Origin: Sphingomonas sp.
Lineage (GTDB): Bacteria > Pseudomonadota > Alphaproteobacteria > Sphingomonadales > Sphingomonadaceae
Length of the DNA: 64,000 nucleotides
Direction: 5' to 3'
Assembly: GCA_003248865.1 (NCBI GenBank)
Contig: QFPK01000014.1
Span: forward strand, 1 to 64,000
The notes beneath the pieces were generated by a model. That model made no database searches. It was not told the origin of the DNA and saw nothing but the letters and a program-made list of their open reading frames with translations. Below, piece after piece: positions 43,784 through 53,266 of the stretch. Each line of letters begins with the position of its first letter. Position 1 is the stretch's first letter. A program made the translations under genes and the position numbers.

Positions 43784-45078
43784 AGAGGATTGTCCTGGCC
43801 CTTATGATGGCTGCCTCCACGCAGGCCATCGCGCAGGAACGCATTGCCATCACCGGCGGACGCATCGTGACCAACAATGGTGCGCCCATCGATGGCGGCA
43901 CGGTGCTGATGAACAACGGTGTCGTGGTGTCGGTGAACCCCGGCGTCTCGGTTCCGGCCGGCTACACGCAGGTGGATGCGACCGGCAAATGGGTGACGCC
44001 CGGTGTGATCGCCGGGATCAGCCAGATCGGGACGGCTGAGATCGGCGGCAATTCCAGCACCAACGACCTGTCGGCTCGGCGCTCGCCGGGGACGGCCGCG
44101 CTGGACCTGAACGTGGCGCTGAACCCGGCCGAGACCTCGATTCCCGTGAACCGGCAGGAAGGCGTGACGGCGGCCATCGTCGGCCCGGCGCCGGGGCGCA
44201 CGCTGTTCGCGGGGCAGGGCTTTGTGCTGAGCCTTGGCGAGGGCGTGACCGTGCCGCTCAGGCAGCGTGCCTTCCAGTATGTGGCCTATGGCGAGCGGGG
44301 TTCCGACCTGTCCGGCGGTTCACGCCCGGCGGCGTGGAACGAGCTGACCAACGCGCTGGAAGAGGCTAGGCGGGGCATCCGCGGGCGCACGGGCGACCGT
44401 GACTTGTCCATGGACCCGCGGCTGACGCCGGAGGATGCCGAGGTGCTGACGCTAGTGCTGCGCGGGGCGCAGCCGCTGCTGGTGCGGGTGGATCGTGCAT
44501 CCGACATCCGGCAGATCCTGAAGCTTCCGACCATGTATCCGGGGCTGAGGCTGGTGCTGGTGTCCGCCAACGAAGGCTGGCTTGTCGCCAACGAGATCGC
44601 CCGCGCGGGCGTGCCGGTGATCACGCTGGGCATGCAGAACCGGCCGGAGAATTTCGAGTATCTGGGCGCGACCATGTCCAACGTGGGCCGGATGGTGGCG
44701 GCCGGCGTGAAGGTGGCGCTGGGCACGCCCGACCTCGATGCCTCGTTCCAGCCGCGCAACCTGCCGCATTATGCCGGGAACATCGTGGCGCAGGGGCGGT
44801 TGCCGGGCGGTGTGGGGCTGAGCTGGGATCAGGCCTTTGCCACCATCACCAGGGCGCCTGCGGAAATCTTCGGGCTGGCGGGGCAGGGCGTGCTGAAGCC
44901 CGGCGCGCGGGCCGATGTGGTGATCTGGTCGGGCGATCCGCTGGAGCTTTCCACCCAGACGGAGAAGGTGTTCATCGCAGGCGCGCCGCAGAATCTGGAG
45001 AGCCGGCAGACGCAGCTGGCGAGGCGTTATCTGCCGGGGAGGGATCGGACGCAGTTGCCGGAGGCCTATACGCGCTGA
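43780..45078 (+). CDS. Degenerate amidohydrolase-fold protein lacking metal ligands
   Basis: A 432-residue exported protein, signal MKRIVLALMMAASTQAIAQ. The fold is that of its neighbour (RIVTNNGAPIDGGTVLMNNG, KWVTPGVIAG, GVTAAIVGPAPGR, GVLKPGARADVVIWSGDP), but the expected HxH is GISQ, the other histidines are gone, and the only histidine left is in LPHYAGN near the end. Thus it should not bind two metals as usual and may be a structural or regulatory partner of the active paralogue. It overlaps that gene by four bases (ATGA), so equal amounts are likely. Confidence 0.85.
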   Translation: MKRIVLALMMAASTQAIAQERIAITGGRIVTNNGAPIDGGTVLMNNGVVVSVNPGVSVPAGYTQVDATGKWVTPGVIAGISQIGTAEIGGNSSTNDLSARRSPGTAALDLNVALNPAETSIPVNRQEGVTAAIVGPAPGRTLFAGQGFVLSLGEGVTVPLRQRAFQYVAYGERGSDLSGGSRPAAWNELTNALEEARRGIRGRTGDRDLSMDPRLTPEDAEVLTLVLRGAQPLLVRVDRASDIRQILKLPTMYPGLRLVLVSANEGWLVANEIARAGVPVITLGMQNRPENFEYLGATMSNVGRMVAAGVKVALGTPDLDASFQPRNLPHYAGNIVAQGRLPGGVGLSWDQAFATITRAPAEIFGLAGQGVLKPGARADVVIWSGDPLELSTQTEKVFIAGAPQNLESRQTQLARRYLPGRDRTQLPEAYTR

Positions 45079-45102
45079 GGAGAGCGCGCTGAGGAGAACA
45101 GC

Positions 45103-45846
45103 ATGTCTGTGCTGCTGGCCGGGATCGCTGCGTTCCTGTTGAGGGATGTGGAGATGGCAAGCTTGTTTCTGGGCCTGTTGCTGGCCTTCGTGGTGACGCA
45201 CATCGTGCTGACGATGGGCCCGATCCGGCGCGGGCTGGTGGGGCGGTTGGGCGAGAAGGGGTTTCAGGCCGCCTATTCGCTGCTGTCGATCCTGCTGCTG
45301 GGCGGCGCCATCTTCGCCTATCGGGCGCTGGAGCCCTATCCGCTGTGGGTGGCGCCCGGCTGGGCCTGGCCACTGAGCTCTGCGCTGATGCTGGCGGCGT
45401 GCATCCTGTTCGCGGGATCGCTGACGCCGGCCAACAAGGGTCTGGCGGGTGTGCCGGTAAACGAGCGACCGGCGAGCGGGGTGATGCGGATCACCCGGCA
45501 CCCGATGATGTGGGCCTTCGCGATCTGGGCGTTCGTGCACGGCTGGCTGTCCGGCAGCCTGCCGACGCTGATCCTGTGCATCGGGGTCGGCATTCTGGCG
45601 CTGGCGGGGGCGGCGCACCAGGACCACAAGAAACGGCAGCTGCTGGGCGGCACATGGGGGCGCTATGAAGCCTCCACCAGCTTCTGGCCGCTGGGTGCGC
45701 AGATCAAGGGGCGGCAGCCCTGGGGCGCGCTGTGGCCGGGGCTGGTGCCGGTGCTGGCGGGCGTGGCGCTGTGGGCGCTGCTGACCTTTCTGCACCCGAT
45801 GTTGATGCAGGCGCCGATGGTGCCGCCTTGGGGAGTCTTCGCATGA
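45103..45846 (+). CDS. NnrU family membrane protein
   Basis: A 247-residue protein with six or more membrane helices. Hallmarks of NnrU are THIVLTMGPIRRGLVGRLGEKGFQAAYSLLS (about 30-60, split) and RITRHPMMWAFAIWAFVHGW (about 127-146) with the conserved RHP. NnrU was first linked to nitrite reduction in Rhodobacter, and the fold is related to isoprenylcysteine methyltransferases and 15-cis-zeta-carotene isomerase (Z-ISO). Ribosome site GAGGAG precedes the ATG. It overlaps the next gene (ATGA). Confidence 0.88.
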   Translation: MSVLLAGIAAFLLRDVEMASLFLGLLLAFVVTHIVLTMGPIRRGLVGRLGEKGFQAAYSLLSILLLGGAIFAYRALEPYPLWVAPGWAWPLSSALMLAACILFAGSLTPANKGLAGVPVNERPASGVMRITRHPMMWAFAIWAFVHGWLSGSLPTLILCIGVGILALAGAAHQDHKKRQLLGGTWGRYEASTSFWPLGAQIKGRQPWGALWPGLVPVLAGVALWALLTFLHPMLMQAPMVPPWGVFA

Positions 45847-46646
45847 GCTACAAGGGACAGCGGATCTGGATCACGGGCGCCTCCTCCGGCATCGGCGCGG
45901 GGCTGGCGCGGGCGTTCGGGGCGGCGGGCGCCACCGTGATCCTGTCGGGCCGGAACCGGGATGCGCTGGCGCAGGTTGCGGCGGACGTGCCCGATGCCGT
46001 GATCCTGCCGTTCGAGGCGACCGACCATGATGTGCTGCCGGCCATCGTGGACCATGCCGGGCCGGTGGACGTGCTGATCAACAACGCCGGCATTTCCCAG
46101 CGGAGCCTGGCAGAAGACACCGAGTTCGATGTGTATCGCACCATCATGGAGGTGGATTTCTTCGCGCCGGTGCATCTGACGAAACTGGTGCTGCCGCAGA
46201 TGCTGGCGCGCGGCAGCGGCCATGTCGCGGCGGTCGCGAGCGTGGCGGGCAAGGTGGGGTCTCCGCAGCGGACCGGCTATTGTGCGGCGAAGCATGCGGT
46301 GATGGGCTTCTTCGATGCGTTGCGCACCGAGGTGTCCGGCCGGGGCATCCGCGTGACGACGATCGTGCCCGGCTTCGTGCGGACCGAGATCGGCGCGCGG
46401 GCGCTGACCGCGGACGGCACCCCCAAGGGCGCGGGCGAGGATGACATCGACGCGGGGATTTCGGCCGACGAGGCGGCGAAGATCATTCTGGATGGTTTCG
46501 CCGCGGGCTTGCGGGAAATTCCCGTGGGCGGTGCCGGGCCCGAAATGATGCTGCTGGATCTGAAGCGGCAGAACCCGGATGCGCTGTTCGACCTTATGGC
46601 GCAGATGGGTGCAGGCGTGGTGTCGAAGCTGAAGGCGGCATCCTGA
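45843..46646 (+). CDS. Short-chain dehydrogenase/reductase, DltE/YqjQ-like
   Basis: A 267-residue NAD(P)-dependent oxidoreductase. The nucleotide site is WITGASSGIGAGLARA (about 9), the NNAG motif is INNAGISQRSL (about 78), and the catalytic Ser-Tyr-Lys are in VASVAGKVG and GYCAAKHAVMGFFDAL (about 135-155). The sequence PGFVRTEI near 176 is normal. Such short-chain enzymes with a hydrophobic tail act on lipids or 3-ketoacyl compounds; the substrate is not given by sequence. It overlaps nnrU by four bases. Confidence 0.92.
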   Translation: MSYKGQRIWITGASSGIGAGLARAFGAAGATVILSGRNRDALAQVAADVPDAVILPFEATDHDVLPAIVDHAGPVDVLINNAGISQRSLAEDTEFDVYRTIMEVDFFAPVHLTKLVLPQMLARGSGHVAAVASVAGKVGSPQRTGYCAAKHAVMGFFDALRTEVSGRGIRVTTIVPGFVRTEIGARALTADGTPKGAGEDDIDAGISADEAAKIILDGFAAGLREIPVGGAGPEMMLLDLKRQNPDALFDLMAQMGAGVVSKLKAAS

Positions 46647-46653
46647 GGGGGGC

Positions 46654-47187
46654 TTAACCCCGGCAGCTGTCCAGCTCGTCAGAGATGCGATCGCGCCATG
46701 TTTCGGCGAACTGCTTCTGCCGATCGAGGGACAGCGTGGGATCGTGATAATCCATGCGCGTCCCGTTCGGTAGATCAATGACGACCGCATAGCGGGCGGC
46801 ATTTTCGCCGATTTCCGGCGTGAAGGTGGCGGTGGGCCGCGCCAGCGACAGCAGATCGAATATCTCGCGCTTTTCGCCCAGAGGCCCGCTGACCAGCAGC
46901 GTCGCCTGACGCTTGCCGGGATCGATGCGCAATTCCCGTGCAGGGCGCAGCGCCACATGCAGGCAGATCGCCGCCGCTCCGCTGAACAATATGGTCAGCG
47001 TTATGCCCAGCGCCCATCCCCAGGCGGTGGCTTCTCCGCCCGTCGTTCGGAACATCTGCTGCACCAGGTTGAACGCCATGACCGTGCCGATGGCGGCAAA
47101 CAGCAGACCAGCGGCGCCAAAGCTTATCCGGAGCGGCAGCGGCGGCGGCTCGTTGCGCATGATGATCGTTCTGCCTTCCAGCCGCAT
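46654..47187 (-). CDS. Two-helix membrane protein of unknown function
   Basis: A 177-residue protein with helices at about 21-39 (SFGAAGLLFAAIGTVMAFNL) and 56-78 (ALGITLTILFSGAAAICLHVAL), then a cytoplasmic or periplasmic domain of about 95 residues with beta-strand character (ELRIDPGKRQATLLVSGPLGEKREIFDLL). The start is uncertain: 47187 (MRLEGRTIIM) and 47160 are both in frame and neither has a strong ribosome site. No family is recognised. It is convergent with the SDR and divergent from phoR. Confidence 0.7.
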   Translation of the reverse strand: MRLEGRTIIMRNEPPPLPLRISFGAAGLLFAAIGTVMAFNLVQQMFRTTGGEATAWGWALGITLTILFSGAAAICLHVALRPARELRIDPGKRQATLLVSGPLGEKREIFDLLSLARPTATFTPEIGENAARYAVVIDLPNGTRMDYHDPTLSLDRQKQFAETWRDRISDELDSCRG

Positions 47188-47312
47188 CTGTTTGCCAAAC
47201 CTGCTGTTACCCCGGGGATTGGCGCCCGATATCAGCTTTCCCGACGGCTGTCCTTGCGGGCCGCGCACAAGATGCGTGTGTTTTCGCCGCGTCTATGGCA
47301 CCAGCGGGATCG

Positions 47313-48635
47313 ATGACTGGGCTTCGGCTGTTCCTGTTGGGCGCTGTGGTGGCGCTGGGCGTGCTGGGCGGGGCGCTGGCGGGCGACGCAGGCATTTCCC
47401 CGGCCTTGTTCGTGCCCGTTATCGGACTTGTCATGTTCCTGGTCTATCGCTCGATGGAGTCCAACCCGGACACGCGCGAGGTGAGTTTGCCCCTGAAACC
47501 CGGTTTGCCGATGAAGGGATGGGCCGGAACGGCGGCCAGCCCGGAGAGTGGTGACCGCATCAGCATTTCCGCGCTGGCGGACCCTGCGCTGATCGTGTCG
47601 TCCGGGTGGCGGGTGCTGGCGGCGAATGACGGCGCGCTGGAGCTGTTCGGCGCGCGCATCGTGGGCGGCGACCTCAGGCAGACGGTGCGGCATCCGGTGG
47701 TGGTGGAGGCGGTGCGCAGCGGCCTCGGCGGCCAGGCGCCGCTGATCCGCGACGTGACGACGCTGGGGGCGCAGGACGGTGCCTTTCGGGTGCGGGTGGT
47801 GCAGTTGGATACCTACCGGCTTCTGCTGAACTTCACCGACGTGACGCAGGCGCGGCTGACGGAGCGGATGCGGGTGGATTTCGTGGCCAACGCCAGCCAC
47901 GAGCTGCGCACGCCGCTGGCGAATATCTCGGGCTTCATCGAGACGTTGCTGGGCCCGGCGGCGGAGGATGAGCCCGCGCGGCGGCGCTTCCTGGATATCA
48001 TGAGCCGTGAGGCGGCGCGGATGAGCCGGCTGATCGACGACCTGCTGTCGCTCTCGCGCATCGAGCTGGACAAATATGTGCGGCCGCAGACCTTCCTGGA
48101 GCTGCCGCCGCTGTTGCAGGATGTGGGCAAGACGCTGGCGATGCGGCTGGAGGCGGACGGGCGCAAGCTGCTGGTGGAGGTGGAGCCGGAGCTGCCGCAG
48201 GTGGTGGCCGACCGCGACCAGATCCTGCAGGTGCTGCACAACCTTGTCTCCAACGCGCTGAAATATGGCCATTCCGGCACGCCGGTACGGGTGCGGGCGG
48301 CGCGCGATCATCAGCGCGGCGAGGAGATGGTTCGGGTGGAGGTGATCGACGAGGGCGACGGCATCGCGCCCGAGCATCTGCCGCGCCTGACCGAGCGCTT
48401 CTATCGGATCGACACCGGGCGGTCGCGATCAATGGGCGGCACGGGCCTTGGGCTGGCCATCGTGAAGCATATTGTAGAGCGGCACCGGGGGCGGCTGGAG
48501 ATCTCCAGTCGTCAGGGCGAGGGGACGACGGTGGCCTTTCTGCTGCCGGTGACGATGGCGGGCCGGGTTCTGGAAGGCGATCCGGCGGGAGAGCCGGGAG
48601 GTCCGTCACAAAACCGCAATATGACTGTCACATAA
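47313..48635 (+). CDS. phoR: Phosphate regulon sensor histidine kinase
   Basis: A 440-residue membrane kinase. Two N-terminal helices (LRLFLLGAVVALGVLGG and LFVPVIGLVMFLVY, about 4-45) lack a periplasmic sensing loop, as in PhoR. A PAS-like domain (about 90-180) comes next, then the H-box NASHELRTPLANISGF (about 196, His phosphorylated), N-box NLVSNALKYG, DEGDGIAPEHLPRLTERFYRID and G2 GGTGLGLAIVKHI. Start ATG 47313 was preferred over 47295. Upstream of pstS in the classic phoR-pstSCAB-phoU-phoB order. Confidence 0.92.
   Translation: MTGLRLFLLGAVVALGVLGGALAGDAGISPALFVPVIGLVMFLVYRSMESNPDTREVSLPLKPGLPMKGWAGTAASPESGDRISISALADPALIVSSGWRVLAANDGALELFGARIVGGDLRQTVRHPVVVEAVRSGLGGQAPLIRDVTTLGAQDGAFRVRVVQLDTYRLLLNFTDVTQARLTERMRVDFVANASHELRTPLANISGFIETLLGPAAEDEPARRRFLDIMSREAARMSRLIDDLLSLSRIELDKYVRPQTFLELPPLLQDVGKTLAMRLEADGRKLLVEVEPELPQVVADRDQILQVLHNLVSNALKYGHSGTPVRVRAARDHQRGEEMVRVEVIDEGDGIAPEHLPRLTERFYRIDTGRSRSMGGTGLGLAIVKHIVERHRGRLEISSRQGEGTTVAFLLPVTMAGRVLEGDPAGEPGGPSQNRNMTVT
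48603..48635 (+). promoter_or_regulatory. Pho box upstream of pstS
   Basis: Three successive 11-base units are seen: CCGTCACAAAA, CCGCAATATGA (degenerate) and CTGTCACATAA. The first and third match the PhoB repeat consensus CTGTCAYA with A/T-rich 4-base spacers. It lies in the last codons of phoR and 77 bases before the pstS ATG, with a possible -10 near TCTAGA at 48651. It should bind PhoB and drive the pst operon under phosphate lack. Confidence 0.75.
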
Positions 48636-48711
48636 GCCCCATCGACCGGCTCTAGAGAGGCGGCATTGCCTTGGCGCCTGCCGGGCGCGTGAATGGGCAA
48701 CTGCTTCGAAA

Positions 48712-49770
48712 ATGGTGGGAAATTCCTTGAACCGTGCGAATCTGATCCGGCTGGCGGGGGTGGGGATGGCCGCAGCCGCGCTGCTGGCCGCCTGCACCGA
48801 TTCGCGCACGCAGATCCGCATCGTGGGATCGTCCACCGTGTTCCCCTTCACCACCGCGGTGGCGGAGAATTTCAGCCGCAACAATCCGGAGTATCTGGCG
48901 CCCATCGTGGAGGCGACCGGCACCGGGGGCGGCATCAAGCTGTTCTGCGACGGGGTGGGATCGCGCTTCCCGGACGTGGCCAATGCGTCGCGGCGGATGA
49001 AGCCCTCTGAACTGGCCGACTGCCAGAAGAACGGTGCGAAGGATGTCGTCGAGATCAAGGTGGGGATCGACGGCGTGGTGCTGGTGCAGGGCAAGAAGGG
49101 CACGACCTTCAACCTGACGCTGCGCGACGTCTATGCCGCGCTGGCGGCCGAGCCGTTCGGCCGGAAGCAGACGGCGCGGACCTGGAAGGATGTGAACCCG
49201 GCGCTGCCCGCGACGCGGATCGAGGTGATCGGGCCGCCGCCGACGTCGGGCACGCGCGATGCCTTCAACGAGCTCTATATGGTGGCCGGGTGCGACACCG
49301 ACCCCGCGATGAAGGAACTGCAAAAGACTGACGAGGGCCGCCACAAGGAAATCTGCAACAAGATCCGCGAGGATGGCGCCTATGTGGAAGCCGGCGAGAA
49401 CGACAATCTGATCGTGCAGAAGCTGGGCACCAACCCCACCGCGATCGGCGTGCTGGGCTTCAGCTTCCTTGAGCAGAATATGGATACCATCCGCGACGTG
49501 CCGATCGATGGGGTGATGGCGACCTATCAGACCATTTCCGACTTCAGCTACCCGGCGTCGCGGCCGCTCTATATCTATGTGAAGGCGCAGCATGTGCACG
49601 CCATCCGCGGCCTGCGCGAATTCCTGGACGAATATACCAGTGAACGGGCCTGGGGCCCGGGCGGCTATCTGCAGCGGCGGGGGCTGGTGCCCGCGCCCGA
49701 TGATGTGCGGGCCGAAAACCGGGCGCGGGCGGAAGCCCTGACGCCGCTGACGAAAGGCGATCTCGAATGA
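48712..49770 (+). CDS. pstS: Phosphate ABC transporter, substrate-binding protein
   Basis: A 352-residue periplasmic lipoprotein (GVGMAAAALLAAC) that binds phosphate for the PstCAB permease. The family motifs are RIVGSSTVFPFTTAVAENF (about 35) and EATGTGGGIKLFCDG (about 68), with the phosphate-binding TSGTRDAF (about 180). It has the PstS arrangement with two lobes, and LGVLGFSFLEQN near 245. A TTG at 48727 with GGGA upstream is an alternative start. The next gene overlaps its stop (ATGA). Confidence 0.93.
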   Translation: MVGNSLNRANLIRLAGVGMAAAALLAACTDSRTQIRIVGSSTVFPFTTAVAENFSRNNPEYLAPIVEATGTGGGIKLFCDGVGSRFPDVANASRRMKPSELADCQKNGAKDVVEIKVGIDGVVLVQGKKGTTFNLTLRDVYAALAAEPFGRKQTARTWKDVNPALPATRIEVIGPPPTSGTRDAFNELYMVAGCDTDPAMKELQKTDEGRHKEICNKIREDGAYVEAGENDNLIVQKLGTNPTAIGVLGFSFLEQNMDTIRDVPIDGVMATYQTISDFSYPASRPLYIYVKAQHVHAIRGLREFLDEYTSERAWGPGGYLQRRGLVPAPDDVRAENRARAEALTPLTKGDLE

Positions 49771-51161
49771 CGTTGGGGATCGGCTTCCTGCTGGTGCTGG
49801 CGCTGGGCCTTCTGGCCGGGTGGCTGGGCTGGCGGCGCGGCATGGGCTTTGTGATGAGCAGCAGTGCCGAAGTGGGTGCGGTGCACTCGCGCCCCGGCTA
49901 TCATGCCGCCTTCGTGGCCATATTGGCGCTGCTGCCGGCGCTGCTGTTGCTGGCGGCGGGTGCGGTGATGGGCCCGGGGCTGGTTTCCCGCGAAGTGATG
50001 GCAAGCCTGCCGGCCGGCGCGGTGGGGCCGAGCGATCTGGAGCAGGCGGCGTTTCTGTCGGAAGTGCGCGGGCTGGTGAGCGGCAGCTATGCTGCGGCCT
50101 TCAACCCGCATGCGGAAGCGGCGGCCGCCGTGTGGAAGGCGGCTTCGCTGCGCTATGGCCTGATCTTCGGGCTGGGCGCGCTGGCGCTGGGCGGCGTCGG
50201 CGCCTTCTGGGGCTGGACGCAGCTGCGTCCGGATTTCCGGGCGCGGACGCGGGTTGAGCGGCTGACCATGGGGCTGCTGGTGCTGGCCTCGCTCGTCGCG
50301 ATCCTGACCACTTTCGGCATCGTGGCCAGCCTTGTGCTCGAGAGCTTCCGCTTCTTCCAGCTGGTGAGCCCGACGGAATTCCTGTTCGGCACCAAATGGT
50401 CCCCGCAGACGGCGATGCGGGCGGATCAGGTGGGATCGTCCGGTGCGTTCGGCGCTGTGCCGCTGTTCTGGGGCACGGTGTTCATCGGCGCCATCATCGC
50501 CATGGTCGTGGCGATTCCGCTGGGGCTGATGACGGCGATCTATCTGACGCAATATGCCGCCCCCGGCTTCCGGCGCTGGGCAAAACCGATGCTTGAGGTG
50601 CTGGCCGGCGTTCCGACCGTGGTCTACGGCGTGTTCGCCGCGCTGATCGTGGCGCCGGCTGTGCGCAACTTCGCGATGTCCATCGGCATTTCCGATGCGA
50701 GTTCGGAAAGCGCGCTGGCGGCGGGCCTTGTGATGGGGGTGATGATCATCCCCTTCGTGTCCTCCATGGCGGATGATGCGCTGACGGCGGTGCCGCGTGC
50801 GATGCGCGACGGCAGCCTGGCGATGGGCGCGACCCCTTCGGAAACCATCCGCAAGGTGCTGATCCCGGCGGCGCTGCCGGGCATCGTGGGCGGCGTGCTG
50901 CTGGCGGTGAGCCGCGCCATCGGCGAGACCATGATCGTGGTGATGGCGGCGGGATTGGCCGCGAACCTGACCGCGAACCCCTTCGGCAGTGTGACCACCG
51001 TGACGGCGCAGATCGTGGCGCTGCTGACGGGCGACCAGGAGTTCGACAGTGCCAAGACGCTGTCCGCCTTCGCGCTGGGGCTGGTGCTGTTCCTGGTGAC
51101 GCTGGCGCTGAATATCTACGCGCTGGCCGTGGTGAAGAAGTATCGGGAAGCTTATGACTGA
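49767..51161 (+). CDS. pstC: Phosphate ABC transporter permease PstC
   Basis: A 464-residue inner-membrane permease. It has an N-terminal extension of about 150 residues with two helices that is usual in alphaproteobacteria (GIGFLLVLALGLLAGWLGW and AAFVAILALLPALLLLAAG). The core six-helix domain holds GLMTAIYLTQYA, VLAGVPTVVYGVFAALIV and the EAA-like loop RDGSLAMGATPSETIRKVLIPAALPGI (about 350-376, split). Its gene overlaps both pstS and pstA (51154) by four to eight bases. Confidence 0.93.
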   Translation: MTLGIGFLLVLALGLLAGWLGWRRGMGFVMSSSAEVGAVHSRPGYHAAFVAILALLPALLLLAAGAVMGPGLVSREVMASLPAGAVGPSDLEQAAFLSEVRGLVSGSYAAAFNPHAEAAAAVWKAASLRYGLIFGLGALALGGVGAFWGWTQLRPDFRARTRVERLTMGLLVLASLVAILTTFGIVASLVLESFRFFQLVSPTEFLFGTKWSPQTAMRADQVGSSGAFGAVPLFWGTVFIGAIIAMVVAIPLGLMTAIYLTQYAAPGFRRWAKPMLEVLAGVPTVVYGVFAALIVAPAVRNFAMSIGISDASSESALAAGLVMGVMIIPFVSSMADDALTAVPRAMRDGSLAMGATPSETIRKVLIPAALPGIVGGVLLAVSRAIGETMIVVMAAGLAANLTANPFGSVTTVTAQIVALLTGDQEFDSAKTLSAFALGLVLFLVTLALNIYALAVVKKYREAYD

Positions 51162-52452
51162 GGCCCTTTCGATGATCGACAGTGTGACGCCGACGGTCTG
51201 GTCCTCGCCGAAGATGCAGGCGCGTATCCGCCGCCGTTACCGGCAGGAGCGTCTGTTCAAATATCTGGGCATCGCGGCGCTGGCGCTGGCGGCGGGCTTC
51301 CTGGTGTTCCTGATGGCCAGCGTGATTTCCAGCGGCTGGACCAGCTTCAAGGAAACGCAGGTGAATGTGCCCGTGACGTTCGACCCCGAGCGGCTGGGCG
51401 TGACGGCGGAGCAGGCCAAGGCCGACCCGACGCTGCTGCGGCGGGCGAACTTCCAGGGCGTGCTGGATGACAGCGTGACCAAGGCGCATGGCGACGATGT
51501 CGCCATCGTGTCCGACGGCGGCTGGCTGGCGCTGCGCGAGGCAGTGCAGGCCGACCCGTCGCTGATCGGCAAGACGGTGCCGATGTGGGTGATCGCGACA
51601 TCGAACATCGACCAGCTGGCGAAGGGCCGCATCGATCTGCAGGCAGGCGAGGGCGACCGGCCGGTGAACGACGCCGAGATCGCGGCCTGGAAGCAGCTGG
51701 GCGCCAAGGGCGATATTCGCACCGTGCTGAACACCACCTTCCTGACATCCGCCGATTCCGTGGACCCGGAACTGGCGGGCGTGTGGGGCGCGCTGAAGGG
51801 CAGCTTCCTGACGGTGATCGTGACCCTGCTGATCAGCTTCCCTGTGGGCGTGCTGGCGGCCATCTATCTGGAAGAGTTTGCGCCGAAGAACCGCTGGACC
51901 GACATCATCGAGGTGTCGATCAACAATCTGGCGGCCGTGCCGTCGATCATCTTCGGTCTGCTGGGGCTGGCGGTGTTCCTGAACACGATGAACATGCCGC
52001 GCTCCGCCCCGATTGTGGGCGGCCTGACCCTGGCGCTGATGACGCTGCCGGTGATCGTGATCGCCAGCCGCGCCGCGATCAAGGCGGTGCCGCCCTCCAT
52101 CCGCGATGCGGCGCTGGGGATCGGCGCCTCCCCCGTGCAGGTGGTGTTCCACCATGTGCTGCCGCTGGCGCTGCCGGGCATGCTGACGGGCACCATTCTG
52201 GGCATGGCACGTGCGCTGGGCGAAACCGCGCCGCTGCTGATGATCGGCATGCGCGCCTTCCTGACATCGGTGCCGCAGGGCTTCACCCAGCCCGCGACCG
52301 CGCTGCCGGTGCAGATCTTCATCTGGTCCGACAATGTGAGCCGGGGCTTTGTGGAGAAGACCAGCGGTGCGATCATCGTGCTGCTGCTGTTCCTGCTGAT
52401 GATCAACAGCCTTGCGATCTATCTGAGAAACCGTTTCGAGGTGCGCTGGTGA
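51154..52452 (+). CDS. pstA: Phosphate ABC transporter permease PstA
   Basis: A 432-residue permease subunit, the partner of PstC. A large N-terminal region including one helix ([20 protein letters not shown], about 38-57) and a soluble domain resembles DUF3333 of alphaproteobacterial PstA. The permease domain has [31 protein letters not shown], and the EAA loop [27 protein letters not shown] (about 311-337, split). The pstB start GTG overlaps its stop. Confidence 0.93.
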   Translation: MTEALSMIDSVTPTVWSSPKMQARIRRRYRQERLFKYLGIAALALAAGFLVFLMASVISSGWTSFKETQVNVPVTFDPERLGVTAEQAKADPTLLRRANFQGVLDDSVTKAHGDDVAIVSDGGWLALREAVQADPSLIGKTVPMWVIATSNIDQLAKGRIDLQAGEGDRPVNDAEIAAWKQLGAKGDIRTVLNTTFLTSADSVDPELAGVWGALKGSFLTVIVTLLISFPVGVLAAIYLEEFAPKNRWTDIIEVSINNLAAVPSIIFGLLGLAVFLNTMNMPRSAPIVGGLTLALMTLPVIVIASRAAIKAVPPSIRDAALGIGASPVQVVFHHVLPLALPGMLTGTILGMARALGETAPLLMIGMRAFLTSVPQGFTQPATALPVQIFIWSDNVSRGFVEKTSGAIIVLLLFLLMINSLAIYLRNRFEVRW

Positions 52453-53255
52453 ACGACTTGAGCCCGACTGCAACCGCGGCTGCGCCCGCGCCCCACACGT
52501 CGCTGAAGATGACGGCACGCAATGTGCGCGTCTTCTATGGCGAGTTCGAGGCGATCAAGGGCGTCTCCATCGACGTGACGCGCGAGGATGTGACCGCCTT
52601 CATCGGCCCTTCGGGCTGCGGGAAGTCCACCTTCCTGCGCTGCCTGAACCGGATGAATGACACGGTCGCCGGTGCGCGTGTGCAGGGCGATATCCAGCTG
52701 GACGGCGAGAATATCTATTCCCCCGCCATGGACGTGGTGCAGCTGCGCGCGCGGGTGGGGATGGTGTTCCAGAAACCCAACCCCTTCCCCAAGAGCATCT
52801 ATGAGAATGTGGCCTATGGCCCGCGCATCCACGGGCTGGCGCGATCCAAGGCCGACATGGACGGCATCGTGGAACAATCGCTGCGCCGCGCCGGTTTGTG
52901 GGATGAAGTGAAGGACAGGCTGGCTGATTCCGGGACTGCGCTGTCGGGCGGGCAGCAGCAGCGGCTGTGCATCGCGCGCGCCATCGCGGTGAACCCGGAA
53001 GTGATCCTGATGGACGAGCCGGCCTCTGCGCTGGACCCGATCGCGACGGCGAAGATCGAAGAGCTGATCGACGATCTGCGCGGCCGCTATGCCATCGTGA
53101 TCGTGACGCACAACATGCAGCAGGCGGCCCGGGTGAGCCAGAAGACCGCCTTCTTCCACCTGGGGACGCTGGTGGAATATGGCGACACGCGGGAAATCTT
53201 CACCAACCCGAAGGAAACCCGCACAAAGGACTATATTACCGGCCGGTACGGCTGA
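52449..53255 (+). CDS. pstB: Phosphate ABC transporter ATP-binding protein
   Basis: A 268-residue ATPase driving phosphate import. Walker A is [13 protein letters not shown] (about 52), the Q-loop is [18 protein letters not shown], the ABC signature is [14 protein letters not shown] (about 165), Walker B is [13 protein letters not shown], and the H-loop is [12 protein letters not shown]. Start at GTG 52449 overlaps the pstA stop (GTGA); an ATG at 52509 would remove the 20 residue lead, which is not essential. Confidence 0.96.
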   Translation: MNDLSPTATAAAPAPHTSLKMTARNVRVFYGEFEAIKGVSIDVTREDVTAFIGPSGCGKSTFLRCLNRMNDTVAGARVQGDIQLDGENIYSPAMDVVQLRARVGMVFQKPNPFPKSIYENVAYGPRIHGLARSKADMDGIVEQSLRRAGLWDEVKDRLADSGTALSGGQQQRLCIARAIAVNPEVILMDEPASALDPIATAKIEELIDDLRGRYAIVIVTHNMQQAARVSQKTAFFHLGTLVEYGDTREIFTNPKETRTKDYITGRYG

Positions 53256-53266
53256 GGAGAATGGCT

